This document shows, one piece after another, positions 1 through 11,752 of a stretch of DNA of 64,000 bases (its first letter is position 1; every line of letters begins with the position of its first letter). Source of the stretch: Tanypteryx hageni (taxonomy: Eukaryota; Arthropoda; Insecta; Odonata; Petaluridae); NCBI GenBank assembly GCA_028673005.1, contig CM054117.1, positions 32,026,561-32,090,560 of the forward strand. Direction: 5' to 3'. Under the pieces are notes generated by a model. It was not told where the DNA came from and made no database searches. It was given only the letters and a program-made list of their open reading frames with translations. The position numbers and the translations under genes are program-made.

Positions 1-557
1 TCGGGCCACCCCTGCGTGTCACCTACAAACGAGGCTCGTTATTGATTTATAAGCAGCCTCTGGTGATGGCGATCTCCTTTCCCTTTTTAACATGGGCCTA
101 ACATCAAAGCACGTTAAGTTTGGAATACCCAATGTGAATGCAAAATTGATATTTATTCCAACCAATCATAAAAACCTTTGCAATCGATAAGATTATTGAA
201 TAGATGAGGCGAATCTCACCTTCCTTTTCGCATTAATGTTGGTCCTTGGGCGATGAAAAATCATATCGCAAACTTCTTCATTTTTCCCATTACAAAAAAA
301 CGAAACCAACTAACGACGATAATCCTGCAATTTTTAACATATTCTTAAAGAATCTGTGGATATTCCTAGTAATAATTACTATATTGTGATCTTTTTTGTG
401 CAAGATTATTATAATCTGGATGTTCTACTTTATTTTTTACAGAATAATTAATATTATGCTAAACCTTAGATCATCATGTTATAAGACAGTGTTTTTCATC
501 ATTATATATCGACGTTTCTTACAGAGGAGGAGGAGGAGGATATAACATATAGGAGGA
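1..557. other. AT-rich DNA, no gene seen
   Basis: No convincing open frame, tRNA or paired transposon ends. The only notable item is a short AGG trinucleotide run near 524-540. Confidence 0.6.
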
Positions 558-1110
558 TACTAATGTTTAGGCACTTTCAGATTAGCTGGAGATTCGAAAT
601 TTTTTTCTTAGGTAGGATTTTGTGCAAACCCGACTAGAAAAAACGAAAATCTTGAAAAAGTGCAATAATGCGGACGCTAAAAATTTGCAATTGTTTAAAC
701 AAAATTTCAAGGTTTATGTATTTTCGCATGTGCTACGGAGTTGAAATTTTTTTAATAAATAGAATTCGTAAAAAAACTAATAGGGATTATACAAATTTTG
801 ATATTTTAATTTTTTTGGCAGTTAAAAATTCTTAAAGTTTAAACAAATAGATAAATGTTTAGACATTACGAGATGAGCTAGGAAGCTGAAATTTTCAAGT
901 TATGTATAAAGTAGTGCATTTGCACAAAGAAACATTTGAATCTCTCCATAAGCATATTGCGGCGGCCGTTAAAAATGTTTAAATTTTAAACAATTGGAAA
1001 AATATTATTTCACTTCTAGAAGTACTACAACTTTAAAATTTGGCATAAATGTGTAGCATTAGTACCACATAATGAAGAAAGTATAAAATTCTTAAAATTG
1101 CAAAGTTTTG
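558..1110. repeat. Decayed ~145-bp tandem repeat array
   Basis: At least three consecutive units end in a similar way: a G/C-containing block, then a 'gttaaaaat'-like stretch, then 'tttaaac'. These ends fall at about 700, 844 and 991, giving periods of 144 and 147 bp. Units share words such as 'atgtttag.cat' and 'gctgaaatttt'. Divergence is high, so this is an old array or satellite remnant. No coding potential is apparent. Confidence 0.5.
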
Positions 1111-1966
1111 GGGTTGTTTTAATCAATTATTTTTACATAATGAAAAACGAAAATCGCTCCGGAGGTGAAATATTTAGAATAAAAAAAATATTTGTAATGA
1201 TAAAATATGAAAAATTAATGTTTTTTATGTTAAAATGATATGCATGCAGAATGCAAGCACCAACTACTAGTATTAGATACGCACATTTGCGAGTCACATA
1301 ACTCCCATGTCATCTTTTGAGTGCCTTTTTATTTACTAGTCAACATATCACTGGCAAAAACAGACATCTCGATATCACTATGTATTTGGTTAATGTGTGC
1401 CATTTTAGGGAAAGAAGAATATTATTAAAATATTACTACTTGTTGCATAGAAAAAATTTCAATCTGGTTGTCCCACCGCCCAGTTATATAAAATGCATAC
1501 AATTACAGCGGAAGCAAACTAGATTTCTCCAGAATTCATCGATGAAACTACCTATAGATGTAGACCTAAAGATTAAGACTCCAGGACTGAGGCATCAAAA
1601 GGAAAGAAACATTTCTGAAAACAACTTCTCTTGCCAATATCTCTCAATCCTACGAGAATAACATCAAAAAAGGTTTAAAAAGGGTCGTGAATGAATATTA
1701 AAAACAGTTCTAAAACGAGACCGTCGCGAGAAAAACGTTAAAAAATTTTCAACAAGCCTCTGTTAGAGTACCATGGCACTTAATTTTTTTATCACAGCAT
1801 CCACAAGACATATATGGCGATGGCTTCGTAACAGTCGTGGCCACTTCGTTTCAATAACCATTCGAATACCAACGATATGAAGATCATTTTTAACGATCGC
1901 GGAGCAATAGATCCGTTTCTTGAGAGAATATTTACTGCCGAGCCATTAAAAAACAAGCTCCGTACG

Positions 1967-1968
<2 letters not shown>

Positions 1969-2007
<39 letters not shown>
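1969..2007. repeat. (TA)n microsatellite
   Basis: Uninterrupted alternating TA of about 39 nt. Confidence 0.95.
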
Positions 2008-2010
<3 letters not shown>

Positions 2011-2273
2011 AAATGAACATTCCAGGTGTTTGAGTGATTTAATCCCACGCACGTTAGGAACGGGCGCCATCGAAAGGGGATGGAGGTAAGTAGGGCAGCG
2101 GCGAAAGTGGGTCCATGCTCTCCTTGAGAGAAACGATTCATATAATTTTTGAAGGACACGAGCATGCATCCATTCATTCGACGAGAATTCTGGGGGTCCA
2201 TTGATTCGCCGGCCCATTCACTTATACCTGCGAGGGAATAAAAACGACCCATTCATTCCTTCTTCCTCTTGCT

Positions 2274-2298
2274 TTCTCTCTCTCTCTCTCTTTCTCTC
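2274..2298. repeat. CT-rich microsatellite
   Basis: Nearly pure TC dinucleotide run with one or two interruptions. Confidence 0.85.
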
Positions 2299-3423
2299 AG
2301 TTGTCGCGAAAGAAAACGTATTTGCCGACGTCGTGAAAAGTATTTTTATGACGAATTTCGAGCCCAGATAATTATTCGGTCGTTAAAAAGATAGAACTGT
2401 TTACTGTTTTTTTCCGAGGTGAACACTATATAATGGCCCCAAACGACATCGTGTGGATGTTAACGCAGTCCGGAAAGATTCCCATTCCACGAAGATGGAG
2501 TTATTCCATGCCAAAGTTTTGACTTCTACGCCCAGTAAAAACTTGGATATACGTGCATAGTAAACTTCTACAAAAGAGCTGTATAAGAAAAAGTGCACTC
2601 GAAAAACGTGAAATAATAGTCACGTCCCCGTCTCGTCGTGCTTGATAAAGATGCATTAAATAGTAGAGCATTATCCGATATGCCATTCGGTTAGGTTTTC
2701 ATTGTCGTTCGACTAAAATCACATGGAGAGGCGATAAATATATTTTAATGTTTGCACAAAAGTAGCTTTTGCGGCTTGTGAGATCCCCCAGTGAAAGTTT
2801 TAGATATGTCATTTTGTAAGTACATATTTAAACTTCACAAATTTAAAAGAGATAAAAATTTATTACTCTTTGTTTTTAGCGATAGATTTGAGAGTTTTCT
2901 TATCCAATACTGCAGTCGTTATTAACCAGTTCAAGAATTAGAAGTCTTGTATATACATTGGAAATATGGACTCACCATTGGAAAGAACGTCGATTGCAAA
3001 AAAGATCTTTTTGGAAAGCAGAGAAAGCAAAAGTGTGCCGTAAATGGTACAACTGATAAAAGAATAGATAAAGTGAGAAGTTGGCATAGGTTCTTCCGGT
3101 AACATTCTTAATTATAGGCTCATTTTTTCAAAACTATAAGCGCGCGTTATTATTTTTTGTCCGAAGCTGAATTTACAACTTTGCAATACGAGCATTATTT
3201 ACAAAAGTTAATTACAACTAAGAATGCGCCCCTACCACACCCCAATCCAGTGAATTGCGGTGTAGGTGCGGAATGAGCAGCGCTAAATTGTTAATTTGCA
3301 TCTGCTTCTACGTGAAATTTTGTGAGGCGTAATGGAGTGGAAATCGCAATAAAATCAAGCTGTATATTTTGCTCGCAAATGGTTCCAGGAAATAAGGAGT
3401 CCCGCGGTGATGACTCATCCAAC

Positions 3424-3693
3424 TAGTGACGCAGCTACGGGGGTGGCAGCCGGGTATTTACTACCCCCTCCCATGATCGGAGATAATCTTTACAAAGAAA
3501 ATCGAGTATGCGAGCATCAGATGGAAATAAGGTGGATCGAAGGGATCCAAATTAGAATCAGTACCTTGATTCATTAGCTTCAAACATTGCACGATGGTTC
3601 TTGCAGATAAATCAATAAACAAGTGCTCAGATAATAATGTCTAGAAGTATTTGCCCCCTCACCTTCCAAACTAAATTTCTGGCTGCGTCACTG
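3424..3693. mobile_element. 270-bp non-autonomous DNA transposon (hAT-like MITE)
   Basis: The ends are inverted: the left end reads TAGTGACGCAGCTA and the right end, reverse-complemented, CAGTGACGCAGCCA (12 of 14 match). The flanks carry an 8-bp target duplication, catccaac at 3416-3423 and catctaac at 3694-3701 (7 of 8). Inside the termini lie G-rich (left) and C-rich (right) stretches. An 8-bp duplication with short inverted ends is typical of hAT elements, though P-type elements also make 8-bp duplications. No transposase is present. Confidence 0.8.
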
Positions 3694-3701
3694 CATCTAA
3701 C

Positions 3702-5090
3702 ATATTTTACTCTTTTCGGGTAACGATAAGGGAAAAATTATATATCAGAATATAAAGTGGAGAAAATCATAGCATTTAGTTTTACAGATGGCCATTTGGA
3801 GACACAAGAACTGGTTCCTTATTATTAACTCCGGTTGCATCATACACCAACATTTATCATTTTTAATAACTAATGGAAAACCTTTACTAAAATAGAACAA
3901 TTTATACATATGGAATATAGGTTAGGTATTTTGTCTTATAACTACTATTGGCAAAAATGATATTCCCGAATCTATCTATATTTTCGTTTCTCGCGGTTTC
4001 GAGATTCAAAACATTATCCCTATACTGGACGGTCAACTACTTTGCAAAGAATAGCGAAAGCATGATATATTTTTGACCTTGGGCCAAATCATTCGAGATG
4101 GGATTATGACGAGGGCTAGGTAAGTCCGAATTACGCGTGCACCGCCCCCCAAATTACCTCTCCAAACATGGTGGACATGTGCGAGTGGGTGTGGCACTGT
4201 TGCCACGTTTAATGCCCACAAGGTTGAAACCACTGTTGGAACCGATTCGATTCCTGCGCCATCTGTAAGTCGAAAGACTACCTACGAAGACTCTCACATA
4301 TTGACAAGCAGATAATAATGTCAAACTTTAAAGCTAGGTTTTGGTTAAAAATATTCTTGCTGGCGCTCGTTAAGAGACTTCATTGGAGACAACCTGCAAA
4401 GAATATTTAACAATAGTAACAATTCATTACTCTAAAACAGCAATTTATGTATGCAAGATGCAATAAAAGGCGACCCAGATGAAATTTAACGTAAATATAT
4501 GTTCGTTTCTGAACACTGCATAGAATAGGATCTCCGCGACAACTTAGAAATGGTAAATTGGTTACGAAATATCTTTTTATAGCTTTGAAAACGATTATTA
4601 CTTATTTATAAAACATATATCTTTACGAATGTGGTGAAAGAACGACTGACATAGCTTTTCTCGTTCGTTTATTCAGAACCACACGAGTTTACTACGCTGC
4701 GAAATAATCTAATTTCTTGTCTTTGTGCGGGAGATGCCGGACTCTTTACAATTCCTTCAGTTACAACGACTGCGAAGACGACAGCCTCTGGCGTAATGAC
4801 CGCCATAGCGTCTCCAGGGACGATTTAAGGGTGGCTCTTTGACGATTCCGTACGCCCACTGCTACACTCGAGCGAAGACCGCTCCACCCTTGCTTAAAAC
4901 CTGGAATTCTACATTATGTAATTACAGTGAGACATTGCCACAGTTTGAAAAGCTCGATGCAACGCTTTATACCTAGAGAATATTGTGCTGCACTAATTGT
5001 GACAGCTGTATGACCGCTTTAAGGTCTATTCCGCGTGGCTCGGTCGTAAAAAAAGACTTCCCTTGCGTCTCGTCTCGCCGACTCGCCGAG
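3702..5090. other. Non-coding stretch, nothing recognised
   Basis: Mixed AT-rich DNA becoming richer in CpG after about 4680. No credible coding frame; the minus-strand frame at 4033-4233 has no recognisable domain. Confidence 0.5.
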
Positions 5091-5092
5091 GT

Positions 5093-5144
5093 TGATTCAG
5101 TGTTTATTTATTGTCGTCGCGACGGCGATAATAAATATGAATCA
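5093..5144. repeat. Imperfect palindrome centred on gtcgcgac
   Basis: The centre lies at about 5119/5120. Moving outward from gtcgcgac, about 12 consecutive positions can pair (two as G-T), then a two-base break, then more pairing. The outer words are tgattca (5093-5099) and tgaatca (5138-5144). It could form a cruciform or an RNA hairpin, or be a dimeric protein-binding site. Confidence 0.6.
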
Positions 5145-5354
5145 CTTTTCGGTATGAAGTGAAAATTACATTCGTGAAGTTTAACGCTTGAGATATTTCT
5201 TACCCTATCCGGTGTTTTATTCGTTCATTATGAGGCAAAATTTATGCCCCCGAGGATCATTATTTTCGCCGAGAAAGTGTCTCGAGAGGGAACCACAGTG
5301 ACTATAATTATTATGCTATTATAACGCACGTTGGATTAGCTTGCCGAGGCGTAT

Positions 5355-5383
5355 TTCTTGGCCATTTTTGCGCCTTTATTCAA
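5355..5383. repeat. Condensed relative of the 90-bp tandem unit
   Basis: It carries the words ttcttggccattttt, gcgcct and ttcaaca in the same order as the 90-bp unit at 5527-5708 but with the intervening bases missing. It looks like an internally deleted older copy about 170 bp upstream. Confidence 0.45.
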
Positions 5384-5526
5384 CAGAAACGAGATGTACA
5401 TTCCCATAGCGGTGCAACGTGAATAATTGAATCCCAATATTATATGATGATTTTCATCGGTTTATTGTCATCTTAGTCACGACACGGTCTAATATTAGCT
5501 CTGGGAAACTTATTAAAATTACATCT

Positions 5527-5708
5527 TTTCTCAACTATACGAATTCTTGGCCATTTTTCTGAATAAGAACTGGGGGTTCTATGTTTGCGCCTACGATAGG
5601 TTTTCAACAAAATAACTTTCTCAACTATACGAATTCTTGGCCATTTTTCTGAATAAGAACTGGGAGTTCTATGTTTGCGCCTACGATAGGTTTTCAACAA
5701 AATAACTT
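5527..5708. repeat. 90-bp tandem duplication, two near-identical copies
   Basis: Positions 5527-5618 repeat at 5617-5708 with a single substitution (5575 g, 5665 a). The period is exactly 90 bp, so the minus-strand frame through it repeats a 30-residue block in phase. That 87-residue frame (5473-5736) has no recognisable domain and is probably a by-product. Near identity points to a recent slippage or unequal-exchange event. Confidence 0.95.
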
Positions 5709-7195
5709 GGGAGCGTGGGTGGAGAAAGTTTAACACATTTGTTTTGTTCTGGCGAAACTTTTCCTCGACTTAAGAAGCTCGGCGGGTGAACTTTAGCGTT
5801 TCTTTTTTATTCTTAGGACAAACTTAGCGTGGGCCATTATGGGAATACACCGTTTCCACAAAAGGCTACCGGAAATCATTCGAACTTTATATCGGAGATG
5901 ATGGACAATACCGCGCAGTGAGTTATTGGCCTCAGCGGATGATTGGTTGGCGAGCGAGGGAAGAGGACAGGGAGAAGAAGGGAGGGTAACGCCATACTCC
6001 CTCCCTCTAATGCGACGTCCTTTTCCAGAAGAGTGGGTGTAGAAATCAATCTGAATGAGGCAAGCGGTTTTAAATTGTGCCCGAACACGTGGTGGGTGGG
6101 GCCGGAAATGACGCTCATTTTTTTTTCACTCTCCCTCCCCTCTGCACCAATGGAGGGGAGAATTTTTATCGTAGGCCCCACCCTATTTCTGGGAGAAATA
6201 CTGCTCGAGAAGGTAACCCATTCCTTTTTTCATTTTCCTCGATTCGTGCGCGCATATATTTACTGCATTTCCCGTCTCCGAGGGATTTATTTGGTCTATA
6301 AATAAGTTATTGCGTGAAGACGGATTTTTTTCTCTCCTGATGAAATTCCTTTCGCAGATGTTCGTTCAAGACCGTCAAACTCTTCTTATTTGTTGACGAA
6401 ACATATGGCGGAGACGTGCTCCAAGGCGGTTTATCGTTTTAGTTGCTTTATGAATAAATTTAGAATATTTTCATCTCGATCGAAAATTAATTCGATGATG
6501 GAAAACTCGTTACATTAGGTATTACTTTACTTGTTTTCTAAGATTAAATTAATGAATCAATGAAGAGGAAATTCGCTCCAAGGGTAGAATTCATAAACAG
6601 AAAAAAATCATCTACGTTGAATATACTGCACATTACAATTTTATGTGGAGCTACTAAAAGGAAAGGTAGCATGTCAGCATAATTTTTGTTAATTATGAAA
6701 TTTGCTGCCACCATAGTAACTGACTTGTTGAAACTCTTCATTCAACCCGGCGTCCAATGTGTCCCCCGCCGATATTTCATTGACTCATGAGGAACCAAAA
6801 AATCTGCTTAAAGCGCCTGAGTTTTGGCTAAAATAAAAACTCGAAATAGCCCTAATTGTTTCGGAAAGCTATGGATTCGGTCAAAATAACCACGCTTTGT
6901 ATTCGTACCATCCGTATTAGGTAAATAAATGGAACCTATAAATTGAGTAAACGGTACCATCCCAGAACAAAAAAGATACCTGAAAGCAATCCATCCTCGC
7001 CTCGTACCTAAGAAAATGTCGCTTCAAATATGTGGAAAGCTCTAAAGAGATTTACAACCAATTTACAATCCAATTTGAAAATAAATAGGCAGTGGGCGCC
7101 CCAATCAACTGCTTTAAACGAAGAAGTGAATGAAAAAATCAACATATTACAACATCCTAATAGGCCCACGAGGGGAAAAGGAATAAAATTGTACA
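5709..7195. other. Non-coding stretch, no gene recognised
   Basis: The frames at 5876-6181 (minus) and 5943-6305 (plus) overlap each other and lack domains. Short G+A-rich and C+T-rich patches occur around 5945-6010 and 6125-6180. Confidence 0.45.
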
Positions 7196-7760
7196 CCATC
7201 GAACACACGCGCGCACACACGAAGGATACGCTCCCAATAAGACGAAATCACGTCCGAGAAGCGATTCGTTCGATTTATCGTCTCGCGTTCGATACCGGAG
7301 GCGCCAAAATCGAAGGTGCGCATATTTTGCGTGCCCTCGAACAACATGGGCGTCCGACACGCGGCGTGGCGTCGAAGGTGAGGTTATTGTGACCGAATTT
7401 GTGTGCAGATGTTTGAGCGTGTGTTTATACGACGCATCGGTGGGGACTCCTCAACCGTCGTCTTTTTCCAGAGAGTGCACGCCCATCGGACAGCGCGCGT
7501 CCTCCAATCCCTCCCTCCACCTCCATCCCCTCTTCCTCCCACCCCTCTTTCACCATTCCCTCCCTCTACCTCCATCCCCCCCTCTTCTCCCTCTCCCCAT
7601 CCCTCCTCGCATCGCCCGCCAACCTCCTCCTCCTCCAGCCGTCGTCTTCGCTGGACCCGCCGTGGGGGAAATAAAGAGTTCGTCCCGCTGACACGAGCGC
7701 CAGTTGGCGGGACGGCGGTCGCCGCGAGAATCAACAGGTGGAGCACTTGTTGCCGCGACC
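7196..7760. promoter_or_regulatory. CpG-rich block with a C+T-rich core
   Basis: This is locally much richer in CpG than the AT-rich flanks, with a strongly pyrimidine-biased core at about 7500-7640. The long plus-strand frame at 7403-7960 (185 residues) translates the core as Pro/Ser and has no domain, so I do not call it a gene. Such blocks often mark promoters or enhancers in insects, but no TATA, initiator or transcript evidence is seen. Confidence 0.25.
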
Positions 7761-7960
7761 CACGCCTAAAAAATCATTCTCCCACTATTCCCTCCCCCCG
7801 TTTCATTCCGCCTTTTTGTACGTCTCCTATTCTTCTTTCATTCATCCTCTCTCGAATTTCCGTCTCTTTCATACTCCATAAAACTCCCGTTTTTCAATTT
7901 TTCGTCACTTTTTGTATGGATTTTCTCCATCTCTCCCTTTCCTTTACACCTATACGCTGA

Positions 7961-9269
7961 ATTTCCTCAAACTCCCGATTTTATTACTGAAACTCGTACA
8001 TTAGGAAGTCACCTTTCTTCTTAAACTTTTGAAACTGACCAGCTATTCAAGGGCGTGAGATTATCTGCCAAAAATTGCTGATCTAAGCCTACAAATAAGA
8101 ATACTTCATCTCTCATCTATACACAGATTTTTAATTTTCGCCGTCTGTTGCACACATATGTCAGATTACTTTGTGTATCCCAGGCAAAGTCGTCGGAGCA
8201 GCAGTTTTCGTATGGTCGAAAGTAATATGACGCTGTTGCAAGTATAGACGATATGTGGCTGTTCTCGTGCTCATAAAAATGTGATTAGATATCCATTGAG
8301 CGTAGACAAGAGGGAATCAGCAGGTCGTGAAAATTAAATTTATTACTAAATTACCACAAAGTTTTTATTTCTAAAAATATATTTCTTCCAATCTAAAGAA
8401 TACTCTCAAATTTTATCATCACACTTCCTTTCTATTTTTCATCGCCCTGATTCAATTGTTTTCTCCTCTCCCTCGTATTTAGCTTTAATAAACTCGGCCA
8501 TTCTCCCCCCCCCCTTCCTGTTTCCATTTCACCCTTTCTTCAACCGTCCCATTTTCAAAGCGGGAGCTCGCGATAGCGGGCTTGCACGCGTGTGTGTGTG
8601 TGTATATGCACGGGCGATCGCGTGCTCCTCATTCTGCTCGCGCAGGACACCCATCCCTGCCCATTCAGACCACCCCACGAGAAATAGTTTCTATAGACAT
8701 GCGATGGCTAGAAGAAGCATCAGAGGGAGCGTTCCCTTCTCCTCGCAAAAATAAGTTACGTTGTGGTGGCGTGAGTGGAAATCGTTAAAATATAGCGCAG
8801 ATAGTTATAAAATACTCTTCTTTTTTTGTCATCCCACTGACAAATGCGGAAGTTTTTTCAGACTAAGAAAAAAACCCTACTGGCGATTTTTTCTACTTTT
8901 ATCTATTAAATTTAGATACTATCATTTATTTCTAGCATTTATTATATCATTGACGTGTAATTTTCGTAATTCTTTACTTATTAAACGGAAACGGAGTATT
9001 GTGGGAATTGTTTTTATTTCTTGCTAAATTTTTACTTACATCAAGTGAATTTAAAGCAGGAATGTAATTAATACCTACATACAAGAAACATAATTTGATT
9101 TCTAAACCTTTCCGTGGGTCCATTTACAAATGAAATCACAAATGCCTTATTTTTTTACTAATTACGTCTGTTAAAACTTCAGTGCTAACCTTATCATACA
9201 GACAAATATAGAAAGCTTGATCTTCAAGGGATAAGAGAAACAAATTTTAGAACGGAGGAGTGAGACCTT
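7961..9269. other. Non-coding stretch
   Basis: No gene recognised. Contains a C homopolymer (8505-8514), a TG run (8589-8604) and one copy of a dispersed repeat (8284-8328). Confidence 0.5.
8284..8328 (+). repeat. Dispersed unclassified repeat, copy 1
   Basis: The 'ttagatatccattgagcg...caagagg' block recurs at 45690-45761 in the same orientation and at 42676-42757 inverted. Identity is about 80 percent by eye over ~45 bp. Element class unknown. Confidence 0.6.
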
Positions 9270-9525
9270 TTCTATTTGGCGGGCCGTATTGAAAGTTGCC
9301 AATGCTTCGGCGGGCCGGATTCGAGTTTAAATCGCAAGTTACCCTGAGATATCATATGGGTGAAAACCAGGTTTAAATAAGGATTTTAGTGCTAAAATTT
9401 CAGAAGAAATGTTTTATCATCGTATAAATGTTTGTGTTAAATTTCACGGATTTCTTTTTCATCATTACTTTGCGGGCCACATAGAATGCTCTCGGGTGCT
9501 ACATACGTAGGTTGTCCGCCCATGG
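9270..9525. mobile_element. hAT-type non-autonomous element, degraded
   Basis: The left part has repeated 'gcgggccg' words spaced along 'ctatttggcgggccgt'. The right part has 'gcgggccacata' followed by the terminal-like 'taggttgtccgcccatg'. A GGGCCGC-rich interior ending in a G/C-rich GGTTGTCCGCCC terminus is characteristic of many hAT MITEs. The left terminus and target duplication were not recovered, so the boundaries are approximate. Confidence 0.45.
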
Positions 9526-9686
9526 TTTAGACACTTTTAGACTTTCAACGAAAGCAAATGGTAATAATTCGGGTTATAAAAGTTTTTAGTTTGGTTAACT
9601 CTGGATTTACGCACTTTCTATAACTTAAAGAATCTTAATGTGCATGGTATCCCCGTAAAAATTTTGATAAAAATTTTCTTTTTCAG

Positions 9687-9765
9687 TGGACAATATTGAT
9701 ACTGGACCGCTCCTTGTGATTATCGGACCGTCCCCGTGGACAACCTAAAAGACATCACTTCAGCG
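9687..9765 (+). other. Candidate internal exon, 79 bp, non-coding or 3' coding end
   Basis: The stretch is preceded by a strong acceptor: a T-rich tract ending 'ctttttcag' at 9686. It is followed by a near-consensus donor, 'gcg|gtaagtga', from 9766. It is more G+C-rich than its surroundings. All three plus-strand frames contain a stop; the longest piece is about 19 residues before a stop near 9746. It is therefore best read as a UTR or lncRNA exon, or a terminal coding piece. No partner exon was identified. Splice signals alone can occur by chance. Confidence 0.35.
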
Positions 9766-11744
9766 GTAAGTGAAATATTTATTATATTTCAACCAAATGT
9801 CGGAACGAATTAATGTACGCTAGATCAGATGTATTTTATCCAACAATCCGGTGAATCGCAGACGTCACATAACATTGCTCTGTAGAATGTAATTACTTCC
9901 ACCGCATCTCCTGTTTTTAGGCATGAATGGGAATATTTATCAATAATTCAATGCTTGAAGATATGGACGTCAGAGTTATTTATATAAGAAATTCATATCT
10001 GTATATTTTAAAACCTGATTCAATTAATTCTTTAATTTAAAATGAGAAAATAATAAGCCGTGGTCTAGTCGGATTTTTTGTGATAGATTACATAAAATAG
10101 TCAGTCTATGAAAATGACGTAATAAATTCAATGAGTTATCATTTATCATAGTTTCTAAATGTTGATATACCTATAACCAAAAGCTAATAATTTACCACAC
10201 ATCTGTAAAAGTAGGTCAGCCTCGGAGGGGAAATTAATAGCGATTCGTTTCTTTTTTTGACAATATAGCGTTGTACCATTATTATCTTATCCCGGGTAAT
10301 TCGCTATTAGTTTCAGGCTATCAAGTTTTTCGAATTAATAAATTCGGACAGTATTTCGTAGCGTATAGGGTTGCAAATCCTCTTCTTATGCTTCGACTTC
10401 AATTTATCAAACGATAGTCGCTCGAATAAAATCCTCAGAAGATACATAAGCGAATTTAGTAACAAGACTCATAAGCTGATTATTATTATACGTGCATTAT
10501 TCAAAGCTGCCATCATTTCTTTTTTCATAATTTTCTTAGAAAAAGCGAAATGATTATGATATTAATCCCATTTCCACCCTTTTTAATAATGCTTTCGATA
10601 CGCTTTCGTTCCTTTGCCTGCCGTTCTCTCCCACGCGTCTATTGCTCCATAAACTAACCGCCTTTTCTAGATCCGAGCCGTATTTTACTCACCTCGTTAT
10701 CCCAGCGTGACCCGGTCCTCGGATCCCTTACGCCTCCTTCTGCTTGGTTGATTTGCTATCTTCGCTCTCCTCGAAGCCCATTCCTGGAAGGTCCGAATAT
10801 CTGTTGATCACAAAACATGTATATGAGCATTTCAAAATTATTTATGCAAAACAATGGCATGTACAGGGACGCATAATTTATAATTTTCATAAAATCCAAT
10901 GAACCAATTCTTTGAAAACGACAAGCAAGAGCGTAAACTAGAATGACATATATTTTCCAAACACTATGCCAGTCATATGAAACACTTTGTATTCCACTGT
11001 AGCAGTTCTATTTTGTAATTTTGCATGGATATTTTTATTTAAGTTAGAAATATATTTTCGAAATATACAGATGGTAAAGTCGAAGATGGTGTTAAATGTA
11101 AAAGGATGAAGATGTTTCACGTATTCACGTATTCATTTTACCTAGAGCGAGTATATGAGCGAATATACGTATTTTTAAAGCATTCTTCCAAAAAACACAT
11201 GTATTCGGTTCATCCGTCAGTCTGTCCGTGTGCAAAATAATTAAAACATTACGTAAGTTACAAGAGCAAAAATTCCAGAACAAATAATTCTACATTAAGT
11301 GTATAAATGGTATAAATGTGGTGCATCTAGGATCATCTGCTGTGGAGTAATCGGAAAAAATAGCTAAATAGTACATACATGCCGCTACAAATATAGGCAA
11401 TCGGCAGTACACAGCATCTTCGATTCTTTACTCCGATGGAAAGATAGCAATCGGTGAAAGAAGTGCCTTATGTAATTTGCTCTGCAATTCTCCCCTCGCA
11501 TCGTATAACTAGAAGTCGTAGCAAAGTCAAATGGACAAGTAACAATGTATAAATTCCCTTAATAACTATGCCAGCAGTGATCAATCAGTAGTGAGATGAA
11601 TCAGTTTTCGTGAAATTCAGGGAGGTTTGGCTCGCTCAAAGTAATTACGACGCCCCCTGATTTTACGCCATTGGCAGAGGAGACTAAACTGCCAAAAAAC
11701 AACCTCTGTAACTTATCGTACTTACTTAAACAACCCCGAAGAAG
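9766..11744. other. AT-rich non-coding stretch
   Basis: No convincing gene. The frames at 10371-10553 and 10938-11120 are short and AT-driven. A more GC-rich patch with CpG lies at about 10600-10800. Confidence 0.5.
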
Positions 11745-11752
11745 GGATTATG

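Larger units (their letters stand above)
1111..3415. other. Non-coding AT-rich stretch with microsatellites
   Basis: No gene recognised. The minus-strand open frames between 1792 and 2252 run straight through a TA microsatellite and are not credible. A TA run lies at 1969-2007 and a CT-rich run at 2274-2298. A donor-like 'gaggtaagta' occurs near 2087-2096, but its upstream acceptor is weak. Confidence 0.5.

Noticed and set aside
2026..2089. Possible small exon ending at 'gaggtaagta'
   Set aside because: The upstream 'ccag' lacks a convincing pyrimidine tract, and the donor alone is weak evidence.
5527..5708. Possible CRISPR-like direct repeats
   Set aside because: Only two 90-bp head-to-tail copies without spacers, in a eukaryotic context.
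5473..5736. Protein with a perfect 30-residue internal repeat
   Set aside because: The repeat is a direct consequence of a young 90-bp DNA duplication. There is nothing else to support coding.
7403..7960. 185-residue plus-strand open frame, among the longest in the window
   Set aside because: It translates a C+T-rich tract into Pro/Ser runs, has no domain, overlaps other frames and lacks start or splice context.
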